Assembly (NCBI RefSeq): GCF_032854445.1
Contig: NC_088299.1
Span: 10,035,608-10,099,607 of the forward strand
Reading direction: 5' to 3'
DNA length: 64,000 nt
Origin: Liolophura sinensis
Taxonomy: Eukaryota; Mollusca; Polyplacophora; Chitonida; Chitonidae
The translations under genes were made by a program, and so were the position numbers. Of the stretch, positions 46,820 to 58,375 are shown piece by piece. Each line of letters opens with the position of its first letter. Within the stretch, counting starts at the first letter, position 1. Under the pieces are notes generated by a model. That model was given only the letters and a program-made list of their open reading frames with translations. It was not told where the DNA came from and ran no database searches.

Positions 46820-47130
46820 TCCTGTAAATAGAAACAGTCAACAGATTTTTCAATGATGTCAGACAGGCTCGAGGAATCTTCAAGGCGAGTAAATTTAATG
46901 GGTGTCCGAATCGAGTACACTTTTAGATTGTAACTTGTCGGTAATTAAAAATATGTATCTCAAGTGCGTTTTGATAGGAACTGTTCATATATCCAGACTG
47001 TCGATTTATTCTACACGATGCATATACACAAGGTTAACCAGAGTTAGACATAATTATCTTCGTCCACATGTGAAAATGAATATAAACGATTACAGCACTT
47101 GAATATAGGACTGAAAACATTTGCCTACTT
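46820..47130. repeat. Old dispersed repeat, copy 2 (partner at 2.5 kb)
   Basis: Blocks AACAGTCAACAG, ATCGAGTACAC, ATATGTATCTCAAGTGCG, AGGTTAACCAGAGTTAGACA and GAAAACATTTGCC follow the order seen at 2470-2780. Confidence 0.45.
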
Positions 47131-47357
47131 AAAGTAATACTCAACTAGACTGAATTCTCAGCATTCATTAACGGGTAAGACCAAAGCTTAATTTTACAGT
47201 GTGTGTCACCTGGCACAAAACGAACCATGAGGTAACAGAACAGAACGTCAAGAAATGGACACCCCTATTGCTACCATGCGATTAACACCGTATTTCTACC
47301 TTGATGATCACGATAGTGATTATGAGGATGGTGATGACGATGGCTTAAGATGGTTAT

Positions 47358-47446
47358 CTTATTTATATATTTGATTGCTGTTACATAAGAATATTTCATT
47401 TATACGGTAGAGTACGGCGTAGAATTATTAACAATCAAATAAATAT
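47358..47446. mobile_element. Inverted pair of SINE family A tails
   Basis: TATATTTGATTGCTGTTACA plus GAATATTTCATTTATACGG (minus-strand tail) meets GAGTACGGCGTAGAATTATT AACAATCAAATAAATA (plus-strand tail). No SINE body between them. Confidence 0.55.
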
Positions 47447-47568
47447 ATACACGAGTTATTTTGATTAGTTTCAAGGCCAGTATTTATTGGTAGAGAATTG
47501 AATTGTTTATCAGGAGAACAATGTAAATAGAAATCTATAAATACATAAAGATATCGGTGTTTGTGTAT

Positions 47569-47802
47569 GTATTTGATTTGTGATTTACGCCGTATTCAAG
47601 ACTATTGTATTGACACGACGGCTGCCAGCATTATGGTGGGAGGAAATCAGGCATGACCCGGGGGAAACCCACGACCATTCACAGGCTGCTGGCAGATTTT
47701 CCCATGTACAGACGGAGAGAAAGCCAGCATGAGATGGACTTAAACTCACAGTAACCGCATTGGTGAGAGCCTGCTGTGTGCACGCTAACCACTAGACCTC
47801 CG
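47569..47802 (-). mobile_element. SINE family A, nearly full length, diverged
   Basis: ATTTGATTTGTGATTTACGC, GGTGGGAGGAAATCAGGC, CCACGACCATTCACAGGC, GGACTTAAACTCACAGTAAC and a degraded head near 47780-47802. Confidence 0.88.
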
Positions 47803-48564
47803 ATAGTTAGTTTAAATAGCGGATATAGTTTGGAATAAAATTATTATCAACACCCATTACAGGACACAAACAAAGACATTGTACCTTTCTGCAGAAACGT
47901 CAACAATATAAAATCTACATCAATTCACCTGCATGCAAAATGGATCTTTCTTCAGTAAGCTTTCAAACTTACCCTTTATGCTGAAATGTTTCATAATTCG
48001 TTCACAAAAGAATGATGATTGAATTTTTCAGAAGGTTGAGAAAGAGGCTAGTTAAGAATCAATGCATGTTGATTCAACAACCATTTTTTCAAAATGCGTA
48101 TCAAAACATAAAGATTGAAATTACATACGGAAGCTATCAGTGGCACTGAACTCTTGACAAGACGGTGGTCAAGTGTGGCATACATGAGATACTTTCAAGA
48201 AACATGCGCCAAGGTCTTTCGAAATATGTGCAGAACAAACTCCCACATAGATATAGCGATCATTAAACAAATATCATTAAAGTTCCAAAAACTGTTTCCG
48301 CAAATCCTTATTGTTATTTTAGTAGCCTGTAAGACACAACTTGTATTAAATGAAATCTATCGGGAAAGCGCCGAAAAGGCATCGAGAAATGTAGTGCTGG
48401 TAATCAACCTGTCAACATAGTAGCCCCATCCCTTGAGACTTGCATACGGTCCCTATCAACGGCAGGTCACGGGTCACCATCCATCATGGCGGCGGTGTAA
48501 AGGAGGCAGTCGTTCTTCCGGTGTGTTGCTGGAACAGTTCTTCGACAGAGCGTCTTAAATGCTC
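47803..48564. other. Non-coding stretch
   Basis: The 101-residue frame at 48115-48420 has no recognisable family. No repeat seen. Confidence 0.35.
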
Positions 48565-49245
48565 ATATACAGTGATACAAAACAGGTTACATCCGATCAC
48601 TGACTAGCATCACTGTGTCTTGGTAATATACAGTACATGATATAAAACTAAGGATAACCGATCAAGGAACAGCTAAATGATGGAACGTCTTTAGTGTTCA
48701 TTTTTCCCGTGATATAGAACATGAAAAATGCGATCACTGCTTTAGATTACGGTATCCTGGAAAAATTCAATGCGGGAAACGCCTTAAACGTTCATATGTG
48801 GGGGAATACCAAATTTACTCATCAGACGATCTCTAGGAACACTTCAGTGGTGGAACGTGATACAAAACAGGGGATATCCGATCGCTCCCTTACATTATGG
48901 TGTCGTGGAACATTACAAGTGCTGAGTGATACAAAACAGGGGATATCTGATCACTGCCGTACATCACGGTGTCGTGGAACATCGCAAGTATTGGGTGATA
49001 CAAACCTGGGAATATCCGATCACTGCCTTACATCATGGTGTCCTGGAACATTACAAGTATTGAGCGTGGTACAAAATAGGGGATATCCCACCACTGCCGT
49101 ACATCATGGTGTGCTGGAACATTGCAAGTATTGCGTGATACAAAACAAGGGATATCCGATCACTGCCGAACATTACAGGTATTGAATGTGATACAAAACA
49201 GGGGATATCCAATTACTGAGCTACACCATGGCGTCCTTGAAAACA
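48565..49245. repeat. 69-bp tandem repeat array
   Basis: Unit: GGATATCCGATCACTGCCGT ACATCATGGTGTCGTGGAAC ATTACAAGTATTGAGTGATA CAAAACAGG. Starts at 48872 and 48941, then every ~69 bp, with degraded units back to ~48565 and shortened ones at the right. The in-phase period gives the open frame 48721-49185 (154 aa), which I do not regard as a gene. Confidence 0.92.
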
Positions 49246-49425
49246 AGAATTAGAAATGTAATTTAATTTCAAGTTAATTTCAAGTTTTTAATTTCATACA
49301 CTTTGCATGCATGAAGCGAATAAAACCGTAGATGCATAATACTATGGAATTGAATGCAGAATGCACGTAAGTATATTTAGAGCACAATTCTGAATGCAAG
49401 TATTATTCTGGTTTCTTTCCTACTA

Positions 49426-49528
49426 TTGCCCCCCTCCCCCCCACCAACCCTAATGCTGGCCGCCGTCGTATAAGTGAAATCTTCTTTAGTACGGAGTAAA
49501 ACATCAATCAAATAAATAAATAAATAAA
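49426..49528 (+). mobile_element. SINE family A, 5'-truncated with exact target duplications
   Basis: Starts in a C-run, then CCCTAATGCTGGCCGCCGTC, GTATAAGTGAAATCTTC and CATCAATCAAATAAATAAAT. TCTTTCCTACTA flanks it exactly (49414-49425, 49529-49540). Confidence 0.9.
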
Positions 49529-49540
49529 TCTTTCCTACTA

Positions 49541-52500
49541 AATCTGGCTTCATGCCTAGCGTTACTACCTTACGACTACTAGTTTAGTGCTACATGTTGA
49601 ATGTAATAGAATTAATGCCACGTTAGTGCTAACCATATCAACATACGCGGTGTTTTATGAAAGGCTGCAATCAAAGCGCGACTGAGATACACATATATAT
49701 TGTATACGACTTGGAACTTATTCACGCACTTTCTTGACTTCCTTGTATCATACATGACTATTTCTCTCTTGCATCCATGTTAACAGCTTATATGTAATCC
49801 CTTTCTAAGCTTACATGTTCGGGAACAGGACCCGGTTGTTGAAAAGTGAATTAGGTAATATTAGTATTAAGTCATATTATATATTTTAATCTTTAGCAGA
49901 ACTGAGCGGGAAAGGCCAAGTACAACAGTACAGTTTGCTTTAAAATCTGGTATTAAGTCCTGTTTTTGAACAAGTTAGGTCCTGAAGTTTTAGGTTCATT
50001 AATTTAGGGTCATACGATAATCAACTTGGAACGTCCCTTCATGGTTTTCGAATGGCATACGAATGTCGGAGATTGCGTTTTTATTTAGACCATATCACCT
50101 TACAGCGGGAGAAGGTTACTGGTCTCAATTGCAGGGTTTAAATAGACTATGCAGTGAAACGTACACAATTACGAATAACAATGTGTTTGACTTTAATTTA
50201 AAAATTGCCAAAAGATGAAGGCTTCCTGACATTCCTGCTTACAAGTTTATGATTTAGTCATTGAAATATATGTATTTGTAATAAGTGATATGCCCCCAAA
50301 TCTCACTATTCCAAAGTCGTTTGTGCTTACCGTTACAGCTTACTGAACAACGTTTTACCATATGTGTTGTTTTATGGTTTGGCACTCGTCAGTTTACCGT
50401 TCTGAGCTGGCTTCAGATTCCATAAAAGGGAGCTAACTACTCCGTGTTATTGGGATTTCTGGACACAGTAATGGTTTTCGAGGAAACGTCTTCACCAACA
50501 TCAGTGTAGTTTAGACAAATTGTGGTTAGGAACAGCGTCGATTCTTGGCCTTGTACAAGTGTGTAGTATAGCGATCTCTTTCACAAAACGGTATCTTGAT
50601 GAAGCATCCAAATTTGAGGGCAAAGTATAACCTGTATAAAGCGTTCTGTCTGGCGTCTGGACACAAGCTGTCAGTCAAAACATGAACTCGTGGATCGCTA
50701 TTCCAAACAACGCATTCTCTTAGAAGCAAGTGGGCGTAAAAGATAAGGTGGGTTTCATGCAAAACAGAATTAATGATTGTACGAAGATATTATTCAAGTA
50801 AACACGACTTCAAAATGTTATATTAAACTCTACTTCGGTGTTACTAATCGGGGTATAGGCTACACATTTCAAACTCCAAATTGGCGTTAGACCATAATCG
50901 TTCATTCAAACTCTGTTTTATTACACTTCATACATACAATTCTTCATCACGTCGTTTTCTAGAAGAAGTGTTTATTTAGCAGAAATGCAGGGTTGTTGGA
51001 ATGAATGGAATGGTTTATCACACAATAATTACCATTAGTTTTTATTGCTCAGATAGATTATTTAACGGTCAGAATGTTTCCAGCTCAGGATTACATAATT
51101 GTTTTAGTACATCTGTCATGTTGGAATTCGTTTTAATATGACGTTTCCTGAAGTTTTCCTTTGACCTTCCACACAGGCCCCAGAAATAAAACACCAACTC
51201 AGGCGTTTTCAGTTAAAATATTAAAACGATGCTTATACACGTGTTTCCTTCGACAAAGATATATTGTCTTCCTAAAAGCAGATCGGAATGAGCGGCTTAT
51301 GAGTTAGCGGTATAGGTTTTGAAGTCCATGGTCCGCATAGCGTTACTTCGTCGTTCAACTGCTTAATGATCTTCACAAGATTACGATGGGTTGAGCGAAA
51401 ATTTGCAAACGACTTCGCTAAAGTGGGCGGATTTGTTTTGAACTCTGACTGAGAGTCATGGTCTAGACTTTGGACAGAGCTGACTGCCAAGGAACGGAAG
51501 CTCCATCACATCCTATATAGCAGTGAGAGATAAAGACTGATGCAGACCTCTCCCGATGCAGTCACGCTTCATTAACACTCGCCTTGCATGTGTGAAACTG
51601 TATACGTCACACAAATTAAGCCAATAGATAACGGGCTGACACGCGTCATGTGTGGCAGACGACATCATCAGGCTCATTCAAAATGGCGCCGACACTTCGA
51701 CAAAGTAGAGCGATACCGGCGTGTTTCTCCTTATCTCACCGGCGATTTGTTTTTGATCTGATATTTTACATACATCCCTTATTACTGTACGGTGCGACCC
51801 TTTACTTCACCCGGAAATGGCAACGTCTGGGAATAGAACGGTAAATGTGGATGAGTCAAATTTACAGTTATCATCTATATACGTACAAAAACTGCACCGG
51901 CGTCGGAGAGGCTAACAAAACTTAAGTTCGCACTGAAGCCCTTAATCCCAAGTGTAAATCATCTACCCTGAGTCAATTTTAAAAAGATTGGCGCAGGACC
52001 ACATTCTTTGATTGATAGTCAGCTGGTTTTGATACAAACTTTCCCGCTTGAAGAGAGCATTGGAATTCATCTGGCTCCAGGGATCTTTAATTCTTACCAC
52101 AATGCTGAATATCACGGCTGAAATATCCAGCAGCCTTGAACAACAAATAATCCATTATTTATTTAAATCGCCTGAAAACTAATCACTAAAGATTGAGTGA
52201 AAAAATGCCAACAAATACATGGTTTGTGTTATAAATTCAGTTGAATAAAGCTGTTGCTATGCATACATCTAAACTCTTGCAAGAACGACAATCTGAAGTG
52301 TTTCCTTGCTCTGTTTGGAAACACCCCCTTGATTAACACACACCAAAGTTACAGTGGATAGCGGTATAACAAAACTGTTCAGTCAGCCAAAACGTTTAAC
52401 GTTTGTAGACCGCGCCTGCCTCGAAGTCGGTATTCTTGGATCAAAATTGCTACCTCGATTGGCGCTCAGCACTGAGGGGTTAGAGGAAACGGGACTTGTT

Positions 52501-52636
52501 GACCCTATGACAGCATAATATAACTGGGTGGGGGTGGGGTGTCATGTCTGGTGTCTTCGCCGTGATACTTCAGTGACTGTAGCTCTGTGGTAGCATGGAT
52601 TCGCCCTTCCACAAGAATTCACAGTATATGTACACA
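49541..52636. other. Unique non-coding stretch
   Basis: No exon or repeat recognised. 51640-51850 is richer in G+C with an AAAATGGCGCC motif near 51680. Short frames at 50526-50762 and 51272-51490 have no recognisable family. Confidence 0.3.
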
Positions 52637-52768
52637 CATATAATGACTCCTCGTCGTCATATGACTGAAAATGTTTCAAGAACGACATAAATCCCCAAGC
52701 ATACATACATACATACATACATACATACATACATACATACATACATACATACATACATGCATACATAC
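52637..52768 (+). mobile_element. SINE family B tail running into a (CATA)n microsatellite
   Basis: CTCGTCGTCATATGACTGAA AATG, then AAGAACGACATAAATCCCCA AG match the 3' end of the 15.27-15.63 kb SINE. (CATA)n follows from about 52699 to 52768 in place of the (ACTC)n tail. Confidence 0.8.
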
Positions 52769-53327
52769 TAAACGTTTCAGGATTTCCCCTAGAACTTCGG
52801 ATATTCATGTGTATAATCATCCCGGATAAAACTAAACTGGGGACAATTGGAGAAAGAATAATCAGTTATTAGGTACATAATGGTTATGGCCATTAAATCA
52901 GTGCCTTGCAAACAAACCTTGTCTGACGCACTAACATCATAGGAGCTGTCGTTGTTGGTGTGTTTTTTTCTTACCGGCTAGCAAATTGCTGTCTTGGTTT
53001 TAGTATGAATCCCCCAACCAGTGGCATACTATCGCCGACGGCCGCTTAATTGCCTGGTAAAGGCCACTTGAGATCTCGTCACATTAAATGTGATGGCTAC
53101 TACAAACAAGCCGACTTTAACGTGATTGTCACTTTCCTCTGAGTTGTTTGTAATGATTAACCAAACGTTTGTAGGTCATTCTGGTTTTTTTTTTCGTCAG
53201 GAAAGAACGTTAGAGCTTGTTAAAAAAGCTAATCGACGTCCGCTGAAGGCTACCGTCAACGACGCATTATTTGGTCATCAGTGATGAAGAATCGGACAAG
53301 ACTGGTGTGGTGTGGTAGGGGAGGGGG

Positions 53328-53330
<3 letters not shown>
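52769..53330. other. Non-coding stretch
   Basis: Nothing recognised. Confidence 0.4.

Positions 53331-53409
<79 letters not shown>
53331..53409. repeat. (AG)n microsatellite, about 39 units
   Basis: An uninterrupted AG run. It produces spurious Ser-Leu and Arg-Glu frames on both strands. Confidence 0.97.
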
Positions 53410-53412
<3 letters not shown>

Positions 53413-54777
53413 GACAGTCCAGTGATTCTGAGTTCGATGCAGAATGGGTTGAGCAACCTTTTCAGCCTGATTAGTGCCTGACGAAAGACAGCGATGAGCT
53501 TTTGACACATTGTGTGTATGGGGAAGTAGATTTGGATTTTGTCTCGGTCCCAAGCCGACCAAATCAGCCGTGGGAGTCGCAGTTATCCAAACGCCTCATG
53601 GTATAATCAAGGAGTGAAAATTCGATCTGGCCTCAACAGTTAATTGTTCCCGTGGGTAGATTTCGGTCCATTTTAAGGTAATTGAAATTTAAGATGCCAC
53701 TCACTGTCAACAATGGTAACTACTTAATATATCACATGGCACAATTACTCACAATTACATTTCGATGCCCCGCTTATTTACTTCATTAAGCCCGCTGTCT
53801 CGTGGCAACATGCCCCTTTCATCGGCTGTACACATCGGCTACCCCCTTCAGTATCACACATCACAAGCGAGCCCTCGAAAGCTGCTCCAATCTTGGTTGG
53901 TTAACTCGCCAACCTCGACCTCTTGGGTTTTCGCTAATGAACGTTGCTGCCAATCGCCTAAACCGAAAAGGATGTGTATTTAATTCTCAGAGGTATCTAT
54001 GTTAGCGGGGTCTGGAGTTTGTCAGTCTGTGATAACTGCCGGTTTCCCTGTGCACCGTCCTCGCCTCTGTTGTTGGGGAAAACTGTGTCTTGTGTCGGTG
54101 AGAGTCAGGAACTGCTGAGCCCAATCCAAACATCAAGGACCGATCCCTGACCTGTCAAAATTTGCCCCAAAAATTGAAATTTTGACAGCCTCATAAATGT
54201 CATCTTCAGACAAATGTGTCGAAATTTCATCTTCCAGTACCAAACGCAAGGCATTTTGACTGGTCAGAAATGACTTTATAGAACTGACTCCAGGAATCGA
54301 TTTTACAAAGCGATTAAGTCAAAACCTAAAACCTCGACAGAATAGCGTTTTTGTCCTCAGGTGCTCAAATTTCGATATATTTCTCTTAACATAACTTTTG
54401 TTAAGTGTTTTAAAATTTTATTATCTAAAATAAGCATTTAAATCACATTTCAATTCTTGACTCAAGATCAAACTGGCGTAGTGGAATCGTCCTCAGATCT
54501 GACCGGATCACACGTTCATTACACAAGTGTTGTCCAAAAGCCGATGACTGGAACTTTGATTTCCAGATTAGTCATCAATGCTACTCCACACAGGGCCTTG
54601 TCAAACATCGAATGACAAAGGGAATGAAAGCGACGCAGTAACAAGAGTGATGGTAGTTAGATGACCTTCACACCTAAAACCGCAGCGGTACAGCCCCTTG
54701 ACATGATTTTTGGTTTAACTCTTCATAGAACACTGATAGAAAAAACAAAGCAATTACAACAGGTCTACGCCTTGAGG
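53410..54777. other. Non-coding stretch
   Basis: Exact inverted repeat CTGTCAAAATTT (54152-54163) / AAATTTTGACAG (54177-54188). CTTAACA/TGTTAAG hairpin near 54387. TCACACCT, a T-box half-site-like motif, near 54669. No exon recognised. Confidence 0.35.
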
Positions 54778-54791
54778 CAACTTAGGATATA

Positions 54792-54984
54792 TTTATTTAT
54801 TTGATTGGTGTTTTATGCCGTACTCAAGAATATTTCACTTATACGACGGCGGCCAGCATTATGGTGGGACGAAACCGGGCAGAGCCCGGGGACACCCACG
54901 ACCAACCGCAGGTTGCTTACAGACCTTCCAATGTACGGTCGGAAAGGAAACCAGCATGATCTGGACTTGAACTCACAGCGACCA
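54792..54984 (-). mobile_element. SINE family A, 5'-truncated, exact 14-bp target duplications
   Basis: TTTATTTATTTGATTGGTGT, TATTTCACTTATACGACGGC, GGACTTGAACTCACAGCGAC. CAACTTAGGATATA flanks exactly (54778-54791, 54985-54998). High similarity to the consensus suggests a recent insertion. Confidence 0.95.
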
Positions 54985-55149
54985 CAACTTAGGATATAGG
55001 AATGTCGTATAATAATCAGTCGTGGTGTCCAAAAATGCAAGAAAATACATTGAATTCAAGTTTTAACCTGTGGTTCATGAATACTGTCAAGGTAAAATAG
55101 GAGATGTGAGTTTCTGTACAATTTAAGCTTAGATTTATAGATTTTCAGA

Positions 55150-55260
55150 TTAATTTACTTAGATAGAACAGAACTCTAACTGAGGTAAACTGAAAAGAAG
55201 CCAGAATTCACCGCCAACGATGATACTTTTATGTCTGCTCTGGATTAACTCGCTATGCTG
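55150..55260 (+). repeat. Dispersed repeat family R, fragment
   Basis: AGAACAGAACTCTAACTGAG, GTAAACTGAAAAGAAGCC, GAATTCACC, then TATGTCTGCTCTGG and ATTAACTCGCTATG, in the family order. Confidence 0.5.
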
Positions 55261-56510
55261 TGATCTAGTTATATTTACCCGTCAGGCATTGTTGCAACCG
55301 ATTGTATAGCTACTAATACTTTGTACTGGCATAAATTAGTGAAATATCTTGACCCTTTGAGCGAAATTCAAGTAGATTACATTTATCATCAGCTAAAGGC
55401 TGTGTTTCTTGTTTACCAGGTATGGTTTCCTTGTAGTTAAGAGCAAAGTTGAATTTCAATTTAAGAACGAAAATTCTGAAACATTTGAAAGCCTAATGAT
55501 GTATAACCATAGTATTTAACGGGATGTCCAATCTGATAACTAACTTTACATTTACCCCCCTTTCATGAAGTGTAATGTCGTTTTTCAGCTTTGTGTCCAC
55601 CGAATTATATAAGCAGCCTAAATGCCACCCAAATTGATGTGATCTTATCCTTCGTATTTATATCCATGTCACCCAATGTCTGTCAGCAAAATCCGCTGAA
55701 AGCATTAATTCGGTGTAAATATTAAACAGCGCATGGCTATCTGTGATGTGTTTTTATGCAGATGCTGTGAGACTGGGAGAGTTTGTATGCTGAAAACCGC
55801 CATTGCTGGTGTCAGATTTCTCAACAAGTCGGCTGGACCGGCTGCTGTGTTTCACTCGATCCTGATGACAGGCTGTGACGTTACACACACGCTCTCGCAC
55901 TTTTTCCCCCCAGCGCCCGGATGCGGCGTAACAATACAGTGACACTCTGCATATGGTCACCGTCTAGGCTGGAGGCAAAGGAATGGCGACATTTCGTAAA
56001 CTCTACTTAAATATTGGCGGCGGATTGCCGAGAATTAAACAAGGTGACATGGGAACGAAAGTCAGCACAAAGCATAAAGCAATATGTATCTGCCATTTGC
56101 TTCTTCACAAAAGATCCATCTTGGAATAACAAAGAGCAGATTGAAATATGGCTACAGCTCAAGAAATGATTCAATTCAGAACCATGTCACATCACAGATT
56201 TTAATAAACTAACTTGGAATTGTAGCTTAGGACTTTATTTCTTTGCTACAGTTCACTTTTTGCATAATAATTTACCATCTTTTGTTTGTTGCAGTTCAAA
56301 TGTTATTGACTTTTGCCAAGTGATGCACGACTATGACATTGACCACTTCATACTGCCTGGATATGTTTAAATGGAATACCAGTAGAATGCAGGTTTAGGG
56401 GTGTTCTTTAGTGAATTCAGATATGCGGGCATAGACAATGCCCAGCTTTGATACCAAAAACACGAAACATGTCCGATTGTTATTGTTTTTTTGTTTTGTT
56501 TAATAATTTC
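55261..56510. other. Non-coding stretch
   Basis: 55730-56040 is somewhat richer in G+C. Nothing else recognised. Confidence 0.3.
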
Positions 56511-56650
56511 ATTTTTATTCTTAAGTCAAGACAATTTACTTGTATGACGAATCCGTTAGGTTTTTTTTAGTGTGAGTTGGGTCACGTATGGAACAATGGA
56601 CCGTTAAGTACTTGCCAAACTTCCTGACGCCAGGCCGCAGACGACTACTG
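56511..56650 (-). mobile_element. Degraded SINE, third family
   Basis: On the minus strand: GTCTGCGGCCTGGCGTCAGG then AAGTTTGGCAAGTACTTAAC, with a TTGTCTTGACTTAAGAATAA tail. Shares the CTGCGGC...CGTCAGGAA order with 61820-61972. Confidence 0.45.
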
Positions 56651-58299
56651 GTTATGACGTACAAACATTTACTGGAAAATGTCCAATTGACTACAATGTT
56701 AAGCTGTTATATATGGTGTACTTAACTAGAAGGGTGTGACGAGCTGGTTTAACGTGAGATTCCAGGTGTCAGCCGGTGTCTGGCGGAGGGGTAATAATGC
56801 CCCACGGTGGGAGGGTTATCACTTGTGACGCCCGGAGTCTTAGCGCCAGCCTGTAGACGATCTACCTATCATGAGTGCCGTCCCATATTCAGCCCAGCGA
56901 ACACGACAAAATATTTATATAACGATTTGGAAGACATTTCCTTTACTTATCTGGAGGAGTAAGTGCCTGTCTGAGCCTAACCTACATGGAATTGCCAGTC
57001 ACTGTTCAATTCAGCCTCAGGCTCTTTATAGTTATATGTTTTCCCTGGTTACCCAAATGTTTGAAAGACTAATATTGTCAGACATAAACAGTTCTTTGCC
57101 CGACACCCCTCTCTCCTCCCACGCTAATCCGATACACCTTTTGTTTAAATGTTTCTTTGAACAAGCCTCCTGGAAAGATTGGAATGTGTACTGTGTGTTG
57201 ACTAAAAGCCTTCAGGTTTCTTCGTAGCAAACATTTGTTACATTTGCATAGGCTCGTGTATTAATATGTCCAGTTTAGATACACGTCTAGCCTTCATTAA
57301 GCATGGATCAGTAAATCAATAACAGACAAATGAATTGCAAGATCAGCTAATCGGACAGGGGTCTCTTCAGTAAATTGACACCTATCGTTTTTCAAAAGAC
57401 TTCATGAATTGTCCAAACATAACAAGATTCCGACACCTGAGTTGCCGCCATTCGGAGCAGATATGTCCATATACGACTACGATAAACAAGAATGGCTGTC
57501 TCTTAATGGGACGGTCACTCGTGTCTGATAGTTATCCTGATTGATCTTAAGCGGGATTAATTACCTCTAATAACAGCCTTCGGATCTGGACGCCATTTTT
57601 CTTTCTTGTGCTGTCACGTGGTCGTTTGGTAAACCATACAGCTGTCGCTAAGCCGCCGTGTTGAAATAAAGGGTTGTGGAAACATCCTCTGTGGGTATTT
57701 CACCGGGGTCAGGACAGACCTTCCAACCCGAGCTTTCTTACCACGATAATTATAGGGAGTTGGTGACGGTGATTACTTGTAATGTTCAGTCTAGCTGACT
57801 ACACATCTGTTTTGGGCACAAGGAGAATACTGACCAGTTCTACTGACACGCCGCTAATGTGGTGAGGCGCGAGGGTTGAGATCCGGTCCATTTTTTTTTT
57901 CCAATTTGTAGTGTTAGTTCAAAAATCAGAAAACAAATAACTCCAGCAAGGCCAGACCAGAACTGCGTGATTGTCATCAACTTTCGACTCTTTCAGTGCA
58001 ATTTCAAGTTTATTTACCCAATGTCACTCAGTATTTCACTCCAGGTAGAAAAGGAGGGTGTAATACATAATCACAAAGAGCTAAACATGTGGACAAATGA
58101 CACTTCCAACTTGAAATGGGTCCGATACAAAAAACCCAAATGTATCAATGTGACTTGCATGATTGAAATGGCCATGAAAAGGCTTGAGATTCATCGCGTG
58201 AGTTTGGGAGGAGCACAGACACAAATCCCGTAAAACCAGCGATTTAAGTGGACTCTTTGTTCTGTGCTATCCAACCATCACTAAGTCCGATTTTAAAGA
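56651..58299. other. Non-coding stretch with G+C-richer segments
   Basis: 56730-56870 and 57560-57760 are richer in G+C. No exon recognised. Confidence 0.3.
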
Positions 58300-58375
58300 A
58301 ATATAAAAGAAGATTTACAGCATAAAAAGTGTAAAACCAGAGCAGTGACGAAGGATTGTGACAGACAGAATAGTT
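58300..58375 (-). repeat. Dispersed repeat family R, fragment
   Basis: The minus strand reads CTGTCACAATCC, TTCGTCACTGCTCTGGTTTT, ACACTTTTTATGCTGT, the 3' blocks of the family. Confidence 0.5.

Noticed and set aside
53256-53562. Ser-Leu-rich and Arg-Glu-rich proteins
   Set aside because: Translation of an (AG)n microsatellite.
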